Assembly (NCBI GenBank): GCA_036562635.1
Contig: DATCJU010000040.1
Span: 1 to 64,000 of the forward strand
DNA length: 64,000 bases
Reading direction: 5' to 3'
Source: DATCJU01 sp036562635
Lineage (GTDB): Bacteria > Actinomycetota > Actinomycetes > Mycobacteriales > Pseudonocardiaceae
Shown here: positions 55,598 to 63,951 of the stretch, piece after piece
How the letters are laid out: every line of letters begins with the position of its first letter
Position numbering within the stretch: the stretch's first letter is position 1
The notes under the pieces: model-generated
Databases searched by the model: none
The model's input: only the letters and a program-made list of their open reading frames with translations
Told to the model about the DNA's origin: nothing
Position numbers and translations under genes: made by a program

Positions 55598-57388
55598 TCA
55601 CTCAAGGGTGCGGTTTTGGGGAATTTCCCGTCGTACCGCGGCGCGTACGGCCTCCCGCAACTTCGTGTGCAGATCACGAATTCGATCACGTCCGGTCCGC
55701 ACCTCGATCACGCGCAGCCCGGGGGCCGGGCGCAGGGCGTCGAGGAATTCCTCCCGGCTCCCGACCGTCCGATGTGGCACCCCGTGGGCCGCACACAGTG
55801 CCGCAAGGTCCGTGCCGTGCGGGGTGCCGAACACCCGCTCGAACACGGTCGCGTGTTCGGGCGCCCCCTGTTCCAGCAGGGAGAAGATCCCGCCACCGTC
55901 GTCGTTGACCACCACGATCGCCAGGTCCGGTCGCACCTCGCCCGGTCCGAGCAGCAGTCCGTTGGTGTCGTGGAGGAAGGTCAGGTCACCCAGCAGCGCG
56001 TAGCCGGCGCCGAGTCGCCCGTCGACCTCCCGTGCCCCGAGCACCGCGCCCATGGCGCTGGAGACCGTGCCGTCGATCCCGGCGACACCCCGGTTGGCCA
56101 GCACGAGCAGGTCGCCGCGCCGGGCACCCACCAGATCCACGTCGCGCACCGGGTTGGACGAGCCGAGGAACAGCACGGAACGCGGAGGAAGCGCGGCCAC
56201 CAGGTCACGGGCCACGTGCAGCCCGGTGGGCCACGGCTCGGTAGCCAGCGTCCGGTCCACGGTGGACGCCGCGGCGGCGTCGGCGGCGGCCCAGTCCCGA
56301 GCCCACGCCGGGTCACGCCGCACGGCAGGACCGTCCCCGGAACCGCTCCCCGGTTCGTCGGTGGGGAACGGGAAGCCGCTCCACGACGACACGTGCGCGG
56401 CGACGTGCTGCGGATCGACCCAGGCGGTGGGGTCTCCCACCACGTGCACCACCGGGGTCTCGCGCAGGAGGCGCTGCACCCCGCGGGACAGGGTCGGCCG
56501 GCCGACGACCAGCACGGCGTCCGGGCGGAGCGGCTCGGGCAGGGGGCCCGCGGCGAGCAGCAGCGCACCGTGTTGCAGCACGAGGGCACCCGCCTCCACC
56601 GCACCGGCCGCGCCGGTGGGCTCGGCGATCACCGGCCAGCCGGCCCGGGCGGCGAGCAGCCCGGCGGGGCGCACCAGGTGCGCGGGTGCGTCGCCGACCA
56701 CGACCACGGTGCGTGGGCCCAGGTGGTCCGTCCGGTCGTCCCCGGACGGAACCACGGTCCCACCCGGCGGGTGCACCGTGGTCCACGGCAGCCCGTCCGC
56801 CCGGCCATCCAGCGGTTCGGGCCACTCCGGGTCGGAGTCGGGCACCAGCGGTTCCCGGAACGGCAGGTTGACCTGTACCGGTCGACCGGTGGCCGCGAGG
56901 GCCGCCGCCCGACACACCAGCCCACGCCAGACCGCGTTCTGCCCGGCGCGTCGCTCGGCCACCGGGAAGTCGACCACGGCCACCTCGGGGCCGAACAGGC
57001 CGCTCTGTCGCACCGTCTGGTTGGCCCCGGTGCCGACCAGCTCGGAGGGACGGTCGGCGGTGAGCAGCAGCAACGGCCGGCCCGCGTGCTGGGCCTCCAG
57101 CACCGCGGGGTGCAGGTTCGCCACCGCCGTACCGGAGGTGCAGGTCACGGCGACCAGGCCGCGGCACCCCGGCCGGTGTGTCAGCCCCCGGGCCAGGCCG
57201 AGGGCGAGGAAGCCGGCGCTGCGCTCGTCGATACGCACGTGCAGCGTGATCCGGCCGGCGACGGCGGCCTCGTGCAGGGCGAAGGACAGGGGGGCGTTAC
57301 GGGAGCCGGGGCTGAGCACGACGTGCCGGACACCGTTGCGGACCAGCTCGTCGACGAGCACCCGGGCCTGGGCGGTGGACGGGTTCAC
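55598..57388 (-). CDS. menD: 2-succinyl-5-enolpyruvyl-6-hydroxy-3-cyclohexene-1-carboxylate synthase
   Basis: A 596-residue thiamine-diphosphate enzyme joining isochorismate and 2-oxoglutarate in menaquinone synthesis. ARVLVDELVRNGVRHVVLSPGSRNAPLSFAL-type start, ADRPSELVGTGANQTVRQSGLFG and GDLTFLHDTNGLLL with VVNDDGGGIFSLL (ThDP/Mg motif) are all seen. GTG 57388 has GAGGTGGGGT upstream. Divergent from menB with a 59-bp gap. menC, expected between menD and menB in other actinobacteria, is absent. Confidence 0.95.
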   Translation of the reverse strand: MNPSTAQARVLVDELVRNGVRHVVLSPGSRNAPLSFALHEAAVAGRITLHVRIDERSAGFLALGLARGLTHRPGCRGLVAVTCTSGTAVANLHPAVLEAQHAGRPLLLLTADRPSELVGTGANQTVRQSGLFGPEVAVVDFPVAERRAGQNAVWRGLVCRAAALAATGRPVQVNLPFREPLVPDSDPEWPEPLDGRADGLPWTTVHPPGGTVVPSGDDRTDHLGPRTVVVVGDAPAHLVRPAGLLAARAGWPVIAEPTGAAGAVEAGALVLQHGALLLAAGPLPEPLRPDAVLVVGRPTLSRGVQRLLRETPVVHVVGDPTAWVDPQHVAAHVSSWSGFPFPTDEPGSGSGDGPAVRRDPAWARDWAAADAAAASTVDRTLATEPWPTGLHVARDLVAALPPRSVLFLGSSNPVRDVDLVGARRGDLLVLANRGVAGIDGTVSSAMGAVLGAREVDGRLGAGYALLGDLTFLHDTNGLLLGPGEVRPDLAIVVVNDDGGGIFSLLEQGAPEHATVFERVFGTPHGTDLAALCAAHGVPHRTVGSREEFLDALRPAPGLRVIEVRTGRDRIRDLHTKLREAVRAAVRREIPQNRTLE

Positions 57389-57434
57389 ACCCCACCTCGA
57401 CGGTGGCGGACGATGACGGTCGACGGCACCGACC

Positions 57435-57440
57435 TATCCT
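57435..57440 (+). promoter_or_regulatory. -10 element of leaderless menB promoter
   Basis: TATCCT, seven bases before the ATG at 57448; no ribosome-binding site. Confidence 0.6.
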
Positions 57441-57447
57441 CGCACCC

Positions 57448-58371
57448 ATGGACGACGCGACCGCACCACCCAAGGTCTCCGAGCTGTTCGACCCCACCGC
57501 GTGGAAACCGGTGGAGGGGTTCGAGTTCACCGACATCACCTACCACCGGGCGGTGGACCAGGGCACGGTGCGGATCGCGTTCAACCGTCCCGAGGTGCGC
57601 AACGCGTTCCGTCCGCACACCGTGGACGAGCTGTACCGAGCCCTGGATCACGCCCGGATGACCCCGGACGTGGGGTGTGTGCTGCTCACCGGCAACGGCC
57701 CCTCCCCCAAGGACGGTGGCTGGGCGTTCTGCTCGGGCGGCGACCAGCGCATCCGGGGCCGTGACGGCTACCGCTACGCCGAGGGGGAGACCGCGGACAC
57801 CATCGACCCGGCGCGGGCCGGGCGGCTGCACATCCTGGAGGTGCAGCGGCTGATCCGGTTCATGCCGAAGATCGTGATCGCCGTGGTGCCGGGGTGGGCC
57901 GCCGGTGGCGGGCACAGCCTGCACGTGGTGTGCGACCTGACCCTGGCCAGCGCCGAGCACGCCCGGTTCAAGCAGACCGACGCCGACGTGGCCAGTTTCG
58001 ACGGCGGTTACGGCTCGGCGTACCTGGCGCGCATGGTGGGTCAGAAGTTCGCCCGGGAGATCTTCTTCCTCGGCCGCACCTACACCGCCGAGGAGATGCA
58101 CCGGATGGGTGCGGTCAACGCGGTGGTGCCGCACGCCGAGCTGGAGGCCACCGCGCTGGAGTGGGCGCGGGAGATCAACCGCAAGTCGCCGACCGCGCAG
58201 CGGATGCTCAAGTACGCGTTCAACCTGGTCGACGACGGGCTGGTCGGCCAGCAGCTCTTCGCCGGGGAGGCCACCCGCCTGGCCTACATGACCGACGAGG
58301 CGGTCGAGGGGCGGGACGCCTTCCTGGAGAAGCGTGAGCCCGACTGGTCCCGTTTCCCCTGGTACTACTGA
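57448..58371 (+). CDS. menB: 1,4-dihydroxy-2-naphthoyl-CoA synthase
   Basis: A 307-residue crotonase-fold enzyme closing the ring of o-succinylbenzoyl-CoA. FNRPEVRNAFRPHTVDEL, AFCSGGDQRIRGRDGY, VVPGWAAGGGHSLHVVCDLT and DADVASFDGGYGSAYLARMVG match MenB. The extended N-terminus and the C-terminal REPDWSRFPWYY are family features. ATG 57448 chosen from the leaderless -10. It overlaps menE by one base. Confidence 0.96.
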   Translation: MDDATAPPKVSELFDPTAWKPVEGFEFTDITYHRAVDQGTVRIAFNRPEVRNAFRPHTVDELYRALDHARMTPDVGCVLLTGNGPSPKDGGWAFCSGGDQRIRGRDGYRYAEGETADTIDPARAGRLHILEVQRLIRFMPKIVIAVVPGWAAGGGHSLHVVCDLTLASAEHARFKQTDADVASFDGGYGSAYLARMVGQKFAREIFFLGRTYTAEEMHRMGAVNAVVPHAELEATALEWAREINRKSPTAQRMLKYAFNLVDDGLVGQQLFAGEATRLAYMTDEAVEGRDAFLEKREPDWSRFPWYY

Positions 58372-59606
58372 TGTCGGCCCGGAAGCTGCAGCCGTGGCCC
58401 GTGCCCACCGGCCCGGCCGTGCTGGAGCTGTTGGGCGACCTGGAACGCGCGCTGGACGGGACCGGGCCGGCGTTGCTGCCGGTGCCCGGCGGCCGGACGG
58501 CGGACTCGGCCGAGCTGGCGGAGGCACGCCGTCTGGCCACCGCGTTGCGTGTGGACGAGCCGCTGGGCCCCGGTGAGGACGCCGCGGACGACCCGACGGC
58601 GGTGGTGGTGGCCACCTCCGGGTCGACCGGGGAGCCCAAGGGCGTGCTGCTGTCGACGTCCGCCCTGTACGCCTCAGCCGACGCCACGCACGCCCGGCTG
58701 GGTGGTCCGGGGCACTGGCTGCTGGCTCTGCCTGCCCGACACGTCGCGGGGTTGCAGGTGCTGCTCCGTTCGCTGCGGGCCGGTTCGGTTCCCGGGGTGC
58801 TGGACGCACGCCGGGGGTTCCGACCGGAGACCTTCGCCCGTGCGGCGGAGGAGGTGTTGGCCCGGCCGGGGCGGCACTACACCTCGTTGGTGCCCACCCA
58901 GCTGGCTCGACTGGTCGCCGCGGGTGGGCCCGGGCTGGCGGCGTTGCGCGAGTTCGACGCCGTGCTGCTGGGTGGTGCGGCCACGCCACCGACGCTGCGG
59001 CGACGGGCCGAGGCGGCGGGGGTGCGGGTGGTCACCACCTACGGCATGAGCGAGACCGCCGGCGGCTGCGTCTACGACGGGGTGCCACTGGACGGGGTGC
59101 GGGTGCGGCTGACCGAGCGGCAGCCGGGGTCCGACACGGGACGGATCGAGCTGTCCGGGCCGATGCTGGCCCGCGGGTACCGCGGGTGCCCGGATGCCAC
59201 CGCGCAGGTGTTCCGTTCCGGCTGGTTCCGCACCGGTGATCTGGGGCGCCGGACCGAGGACGGTCGGTGGGAGGTGCTGGGCCGCACCGACGACGTGATC
59301 AACACCGGTGGGGTGAAGGTGGCACCGGTGCTGGTGGAGCGGGTGCTCTGTGCCGCGTCGGGGGTGCTGGAGGCCTGCGTGGTGGGGGTGGCCGATCCCG
59401 AGTGGGGTCAGGCGGTGGCCGCCGCGGTGGTGCCGTCCGACCCGGGGTCACCGCCGGCGGTCGAGGAGCTGTGCGCCGCCGTGCGGGAGGGGGTCGGTGT
59501 GGCGGCGGTGCCCAAGGTGATTCGTTTCTTCGACAGTCTGCCGCTCCGGGGCCCCGGAAAGGTGGATCGGCGACAACTCCGGTCTTTGCTTCACCGTTCG
59601 GGGTAA
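58371..59606 (+). CDS. menE: o-Succinylbenzoate-CoA ligase
   Basis: A 411-residue adenylate-forming ligase. VVVATSGSTGEPKGVLLS is the P-loop-like motif, VTTYGMSETAGGCVY and GWFRTGDLG the AMP-binding motifs, and GPGKVDRRQLRSL the C-terminal lysine motif. It is shorter than typical 450-500-residue MenE, as in other actinobacteria. Start shares one base with the menB stop (TGATG). Confidence 0.94.
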   Translation: MSARKLQPWPVPTGPAVLELLGDLERALDGTGPALLPVPGGRTADSAELAEARRLATALRVDEPLGPGEDAADDPTAVVVATSGSTGEPKGVLLSTSALYASADATHARLGGPGHWLLALPARHVAGLQVLLRSLRAGSVPGVLDARRGFRPETFARAAEEVLARPGRHYTSLVPTQLARLVAAGGPGLAALREFDAVLLGGAATPPTLRRRAEAAGVRVVTTYGMSETAGGCVYDGVPLDGVRVRLTERQPGSDTGRIELSGPMLARGYRGCPDATAQVFRSGWFRTGDLGRRTEDGRWEVLGRTDDVINTGGVKVAPVLVERVLCAASGVLEACVVGVADPEWGQAVAAAVVPSDPGSPPAVEELCAAVREGVGVAAVPKVIRFFDSLPLRGPGKVDRRQLRSLLHRSG

Positions 59607-59624
59607 TCCACCAACAGGTCGATC

Positions 59625-59638
59625 ACGGAGTACTCCGT
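59625..59638. promoter_or_regulatory. 14-bp perfect palindrome after menE
   Basis: ACGGAGTACTCCGT without spacer, 18 bases after the menE stop. Could be an operator for the following gene or part of a weak terminator. Confidence 0.35.
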
Positions 59639-59806
59639 TCAGTTTGCCCCTTTTCCCACCGGACGTCACCATTTTTCCGTCAGTAGTCCGCTGTTGGTTG
59701 ACTTCTAACTACCAGCGGGTTTCGCTGAACGAGCTGATCGGATGTGCGATACCCCTGCAGCGGTCCGCCCGGTCGCGCCGCACATCCGAGGAAGTGGAGT
59801 TCGGCC

Positions 59807-61051
59807 ATGTCTTCGTTAGTCACTCGGAGGCGGTCGAAGTGGACCCGCACGGTGGTCGGTGCGGCGGTGTGCGCCGCCGCGGTGGCCCTGCCCGTGTCGC
59901 CGACCGCCGCAGCCGCCCCGCACGGGAGTCCGCAGTGGACCGCCGACCTGTCCGTCGTGGACGCCGACGACAGCGGCGTCGTCAGCACGGACGGCGTCGT
60001 TCGGCTCGCCCCCGGGAACGACTCGCCGGCCAGCATCCGCAACGGAGAACGCCTAGGGATGCTGGTGCTGCCCGAACGGCAGCTCGACCGGCCGGTGAAC
60101 CGCATCAGCGCCGAGGTCTCCAGCATGGTTCCGCCCGCGGCGGAGCTGGCGATCGACGTGCGTGGTCTGCGGGCCGACGGCAACTGGACCGAGTGGACCG
60201 AGATCCGCCCGGACGCCCCCGCGGTGCTGCCGGAACCGACGACGCGGGTGCAGGTCCGGGCGATGCTGAGCGCAGCGCCCGGGAGCGAGGGCCCGGAGCT
60301 GAGCCGGCTCACCCTGAGCGCCGACTCCGTCCCCACCGCCCACAGCAGCGCCGGCACCATGGCCGCACCGCTGTCCTACCAGGTCTTCGCCACCCGGGAG
60401 GGACTGGTCGGTGGAACCACCGCCAACGGACACGTGATCAAGGAGCGGGACCACTTCGTGGCCCTGCCCTCGCGCCGCGGCCTGTCCTCCAAGAACAACG
60501 GCGAGTACAGCGTCCAGGTCTGCGCCAGCAACGGTCGCTGTGAGTGGGCCCCGGTGTGGGACGTCGGCCCGTGGAACACCAAGGACGACTACTGGAACCC
60601 GTCGTCCACCCGGGAGATGTGGAAGGACCTGCCGCAGGGCAAGCCGGAGGCGCAGGCCGCCTACCAGAACGGCTACAACGGCGGCAAGGACCAGTTCGGC
60701 CGCACCGTGCTCAACCCGGCCGGTATCGACCTGGCCGACGGCACCTTCTGGGACGGTCTGAAGCTCACCAACAACGCCTGGGTGACGGTGACCTACCTGT
60801 GGACCGGCACCGGCACCTTCGGCCAGGTCCGCACCGCGGGTGACCCGCTGAACGTGCGCAGCGGGCCCAGCACCAGCTACTCCCAGGTGGGTCTGGCGGC
60901 CAACTACGCCAAGGTCCGGGTCGAGTGCCAGGTGACCGGGCAGAGCGTCTCCGGCTACCTGGGTACCTCGAACATCTGGTACCGGATCAGCAGCGGCAAG
61001 TACGTGTCCAAGGCGTACGTGTCCGGCGTCTCCTCGGCTCCGAGCTGCTGA
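59807..61051 (+). CDS. Secreted protein with C-terminal SH3-type domain
   Basis: A 414-residue protein with a twin-Arg-free signal peptide (about 1-38: RRRSKWTRTVVGAAVCAAAVAL, cleavage near AAAAP). Residues 40-190 form a beta-rich domain of unknown type, followed by a middle region with Cys pairs (CASNGRCEWAPVW), and a bacterial SH3 (SH3b) domain at about 345-410 (GDPLNVRSGPSTSYSQVGLA, IWYRISSGKYVSKAYVSG). SH3b domains bind cell-wall material. ATG 59807 follows GAGGAAGTGGAG. A TTGACT at 59698 may be the -35. Role in wall adhesion or turnover is inference. Confidence 0.8.
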   Translation: MSSLVTRRRSKWTRTVVGAAVCAAAVALPVSPTAAAAPHGSPQWTADLSVVDADDSGVVSTDGVVRLAPGNDSPASIRNGERLGMLVLPERQLDRPVNRISAEVSSMVPPAAELAIDVRGLRADGNWTEWTEIRPDAPAVLPEPTTRVQVRAMLSAAPGSEGPELSRLTLSADSVPTAHSSAGTMAAPLSYQVFATREGLVGGTTANGHVIKERDHFVALPSRRGLSSKNNGEYSVQVCASNGRCEWAPVWDVGPWNTKDDYWNPSSTREMWKDLPQGKPEAQAAYQNGYNGGKDQFGRTVLNPAGIDLADGTFWDGLKLTNNAWVTVTYLWTGTGTFGQVRTAGDPLNVRSGPSTSYSQVGLAANYAKVRVECQVTGQSVSGYLGTSNIWYRISSGKYVSKAYVSGVSSAPSC

Positions 61052-61146
61052 TCCCGCTCCGGGTTGCCCGGCTCCGCCCGCCGACGCGGTGTGGGGCCGG
61101 GCACCCACGCGTACGGGGACGTGGGGCGGTGTCGCAGGATGGGGGC

Positions 61147-62019
61147 ATGGCCACCGTCGCGCAGTGGATCGAGGGGGCGCGGCCCCGCACCCTGCCCAAC
61201 GCCATCGCCCCGGTTCTGGTGGGCGCCGGCGCCGCACTCGGTGTCGGCGAGTTCCCCTGGTGGCAGGCGGCGCTCGCCCAGGCGGTGGCGCTCGCCCTGA
61301 TCATCGGGGTGAACTTCGCCAACGACTACTCGGACGGCATCCGGGGCACCGACGACCAGCGGGTCGGACCACTGCGCCTGGTCGGCTCCGGCCTGGTGCG
61401 TCCGAAGAAGGTGCTCCTCGCGGCACTGGTGTGTTTCGCCCTCGCCGCGGCGGCCGGTCTGGCCCTGGTGGTCGTCACCGGCCACTGGTGGCTGCTGGGT
61501 GTCGGTGCGGTCTGCATCGCCGCCGCCTGGTTCTACACCGGCGGCAAACGCCCCTACGGCTACGCCGGCCTGGGCGAGGTGGCGGTGTTCCTGTTCTTCG
61601 GCCCGGTCGCGGTGCTGGGCACGCTGTACGTGCTGACCGGGCAGTTCACCGGCTCGGCGGTCGGGGCCGCCGTGGGTGTGGGCACGTTCTCCGCCGCGGT
61701 GCTGGTCGCCAACAACCTGCGGGACATTCCCACGGACACCGCGTCGGGCAAGCGCACCCTCGCGGTGATGCTCGGTGACCGGGACACCCGCACGCTCTAC
61801 ACCGCGCTCGTCGTGGTGCCGTTCCTGTTCACCACGCTGCTCGGGCTGCGCAAGCCGTTGGCCCTGCTCGGTTTCCTGGGGGCCGTCCTGGTGCTGCCGG
61901 CGCTGCGCCGGGTGCTGCGTGGTGCGACCGGCCGCCGACTGATCCCGGTACTGCGGGACACCGGGCTGGCCATGCTGGTGTGGTCGGCCGCCACCGCCGC
62001 CGCCCTGGCCCTGGACTGA
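61147..62019 (+). CDS. menA: 1,4-dihydroxy-2-naphthoate polyprenyltransferase
   Basis: A 290-residue UbiA-family membrane enzyme with about eight helices, transferring the polyprenyl chain to dihydroxynaphthoate. First Asp motif NFANDYSDGIRGTD, second NNLRDIPTDTASGKRTLA, and RPRTLPNAIAPVLVG at the start. Positions and length fit MenA. ATG 61147; a CAGGAT hexamer six bases upstream may be the -10. It converges on the duplicated module. Confidence 0.95.
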   Translation: MATVAQWIEGARPRTLPNAIAPVLVGAGAALGVGEFPWWQAALAQAVALALIIGVNFANDYSDGIRGTDDQRVGPLRLVGSGLVRPKKVLLAALVCFALAAAAGLALVVVTGHWWLLGVGAVCIAAAWFYTGGKRPYGYAGLGEVAVFLFFGPVAVLGTLYVLTGQFTGSAVGAAVGVGTFSAAVLVANNLRDIPTDTASGKRTLAVMLGDRDTRTLYTALVVVPFLFTTLLGLRKPLALLGFLGAVLVLPALRRVLRGATGRRLIPVLRDTGLAMLVWSAATAAALALD

Positions 62020-62556
62020 TCACGGCGAGACGCGCACCGCAGGGCGGCGGGACCGGAGGGCCAGTCCGATCACTCCCGCCAGGGGTGCCACCACGAGCGA
62101 GGGCACCCCGACGACGAACATCGAGGAGTTGACGACGTCCCGCAGACGCGCCTGCCGGCCCTCCCAGACCCACACGGCCTCGTCCATCGGGCACTCCACC
62201 TCGGCCCGGCCGGTGAACCACGGCTCGACACGCAGGTGCCCGGAGAAGAGCAGCCACCAGTCCTCGGGCACCGTGACCTCCCGGGTCTCCCCGTGCTCCG
62301 GCTGGATGCGACAGGTCACCGGGCGGTCGGCGTACGTCTCCAGCACCAACGGCGACTCGCCGCTCCAGCGGTAGGACGGCGCGCTCTCCATGGTGCCGCC
62401 GATCTGCACCTCGACGAACGTCGTCCACAGGAAGAGCAGGGAGCCGCAGAGGAAGGACCCCACCGCGAGCGCCCCGAGCAGGGCGGCCAGCCACCGCTGA
62501 CGTCCCACCATGGGGCTCCTACGGGAAACGGTCACCGACTGTCCCGGATAGGTCAC
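62020..62556 (-). CDS. Membrane protein of duplicated module, copy B
   Basis: A 178-residue protein with two helices (about 20-48 and 143-165) and a beta-rich extracytoplasmic domain between them. Its core shares YRWSGESPLVLET, CRIQPEHGETREVTVPE and EPWFTGRAEVEC with the copy A protein at 62891-63382 (YRWVGGQDLVLTP, CLVQPDEGQERDFTVPE, EAWFDGPATITC). GTG 62556 overlaps the stop of its partner gene (GTGA); ATG 62511 is an alternative. Unknown function. Confidence 0.75.
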   Translation of the reverse strand: MTYPGQSVTVSRRSPMVGRQRWLAALLGALAVGSFLCGSLLFLWTTFVEVQIGGTMESAPSYRWSGESPLVLETYADRPVTCRIQPEHGETREVTVPEDWWLLFSGHLRVEPWFTGRAEVECPMDEAVWVWEGRQARLRDVVNSSMFVVGVPSLVVAPLAGVIGLALRSRRPAVRVSP

Positions 62557-62795
62557 CAGCTGTCCTGCAGGAAACTGCGCGGCTCTTCCTCGACCTCGGT
62601 GTAGCGGGGCTCGTTGCGCACCGGCTGTTCCGGCACCGGCCCCCGTGTCCGGGCCGCCTCCTGCCGGGCGACGGCCTCGCGGAGTGCGTCGGCGTGCTGC
62701 CGGATCCGCTCCAACGTCTGGTCCATCCCGGCGACGGTCCGGTTCAGGCGTTCCTCGGCCGCGAGAATCCCCGGGGTCTTCCAGGAGCCGCTCAT
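62553..62795 (-). CDS. Soluble coiled-coil protein of duplicated module, copy B
   Basis: An 80-residue charged helical protein. It starts MSGSWKTPGILAAEERL, has a coiled coil to about residue 45 and ends RSFLQDSW. Copy A (63453-63899) starts MPDHTDQSWKNARIREAE and ends GGFLRSSW. The shared SWK and FL-x-x-SW tags at opposite ends imply a common partner. ATG 62795 follows AAGGGGG. No recognised family. Confidence 0.75.
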   Translation of the reverse strand: MSGSWKTPGILAAEERLNRTVAGMDQTLERIRQHADALREAVARQEAARTRGPVPEQPVRNEPRYTEVEEEPRSFLQDSW

Positions 62796-62815
62796 CCTTG
62801 CCCCCTTCGTTGCCC

Positions 62816-62839
62816 GAGCCGGGCGGGAGTACCCGGCTC
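62816..62839 (-). terminator. Hairpin between copies A and B
   Basis: GAGCCGGG pairs with CCCGGCTC around an eight-base loop, between the copy A membrane gene and the copy B soluble gene. Weak terminator or attenuator. Confidence 0.4.
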
Positions 62840-62890
62840 CTCCTCGAGGATCATGCTGCCTCGACGCCGGGCCGCGGTACCCCCGATCGC

Positions 62891-63382
62891 TCAGCTCGGC
62901 TGACGTCGAATGCCGAAGACGACCCCCACGACCACCGGCACCAGCACCATGACGGGCCCCCCGTACCGGAACGCGGCGGAGAAGGCCAGCTCGTAGAAGC
63001 TGGCGTCGGCCCCCGCCCGGACCTTGACACTCTCGGTGCAGGTGATGGTGGCCGGCCCGTCGAACCACGCCTCGACCGGGGTGTAGCGGGCGCCCTCCTC
63101 GGGCACCGTGAAGTCCCGTTCCTGCCCCTCGTCCGGCTGCACCAGACAGTTGGCCGGCGCCGACCGGCGCAGCGGGGTGAGGACCAGGTCCTGGCCACCG
63201 ACCCACCGGTAGGCCGTGTTCCGGTTGCGCTTCTCCTGCTGGGGCTGCTCGGCGGCCAGCACGTCCCCGCTGAAACCCGCGGCCGCGTACACCCCCACCA
63301 CCCCGAACAGCAGCAGGATGGCCAGACAGAACATCCCCAGGCCGAGCCCGTTCACCCGCTTGAGGATCCTGTTGACCTCCAC
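62891..63382 (-). CDS. Membrane protein of duplicated module, copy A
   Basis: A 163-residue protein with an N-terminal helix (MFCLAILLLFGVVGVYAAAGF, about 17-37) and a C-terminal helix (VMVLVPVVVGVVFGI), a two-pass topology like copy B, with the same Cys-containing beta region. GTG 63382 has GAGGGGG upstream; GTG 63409 would add nine residues. Separated from its partner by a strong hairpin. Confidence 0.72.
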   Translation of the reverse strand: MEVNRILKRVNGLGLGMFCLAILLLFGVVGVYAAAGFSGDVLAAEQPQQEKRNRNTAYRWVGGQDLVLTPLRRSAPANCLVQPDEGQERDFTVPEEGARYTPVEAWFDGPATITCTESVKVRAGADASFYELAFSAAFRYGGPVMVLVPVVVGVVFGIRRQPS

Positions 63383-63419
63383 CTCTCCCCCTCTACTACG
63401 GACGTTCACACCGGAGGAC

Positions 63420-63446
63420 GGGCGGCCGGCGCTCTGCCGGCCGCCC
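63420..63446 (-). terminator. Strong hairpin inside the copy A module
   Basis: GGGCGGCCGGC pairs perfectly (11 bp) with its complement around GCTCT, just after the copy A soluble gene. It could end that transcript or set the ratio of the two products. Confidence 0.65.
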
Positions 63447-63452
63447 GCCGCC

Positions 63453-63899
63453 TCACCAGCTGCTGCGCAGGAAACCACCCTCGTCGTCGTCGTCGCGGTG
63501 GCCCCGCTCGTTGTACTGCTCGGCCTCCAGCACCTCGTCCGGGCTGTGTCCCTCCTGCAGGAGCTGGAAGGAGCGACGCAGCCGGGCCATGTTGGCCTCC
63601 TGGGCACGCTGCACGTCCGGGTCGTGGGCGGCACGTCCCTCGACCACGTCCTGCCAGGTGAACGCGCCGGTCTCCACCTTGCGGGCCATGGCACGCAGCT
63701 CCGGGGGCGCGTCCGGGCGGCGCGCCGCCTCCTCGAGCTGCCGGGCCACGTCTGCGGTGTCCGTGGGCTGGTGCTCGGGCAGCCGCAGCTCCCGTAGCTC
63801 CCTGACCAGTTCGTCAGCCCGCGCGGTGGCGGCGTCCAGTGCGGCCTCCGCCTCTCGGATACGCGCGTTCTTCCAGGACTGGTCGGTGTGATCAGGCAT
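63453..63899 (-). CDS. Soluble coiled-coil protein of duplicated module, copy A
   Basis: A 148-residue charged, helical protein. Residues 8-40 form a coiled coil (EAALDAATARADELVRELRE), a second helical part follows (DVQRAQEANMARLRRSFQLL) and the tail is acidic before GGFLRSSW. It shares terminal tags with copy B but is 68 residues longer. GGAAGG lies nine bases before ATG 63899. No recognised family. Confidence 0.75.
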   Translation of the reverse strand: MPDHTDQSWKNARIREAEAALDAATARADELVRELRELRLPEHQPTDTADVARQLEEAARRPDAPPELRAMARKVETGAFTWQDVVEGRAAHDPDVQRAQEANMARLRRSFQLLQEGHSPDEVLEAEQYNERGHRDDDDEGGFLRSSW

Positions 63900-63951
63900 G
63901 AGTATGGACCTTCCGGGTCGTCCGTCGTCGATGGGATGTCACCGGGTCCGC

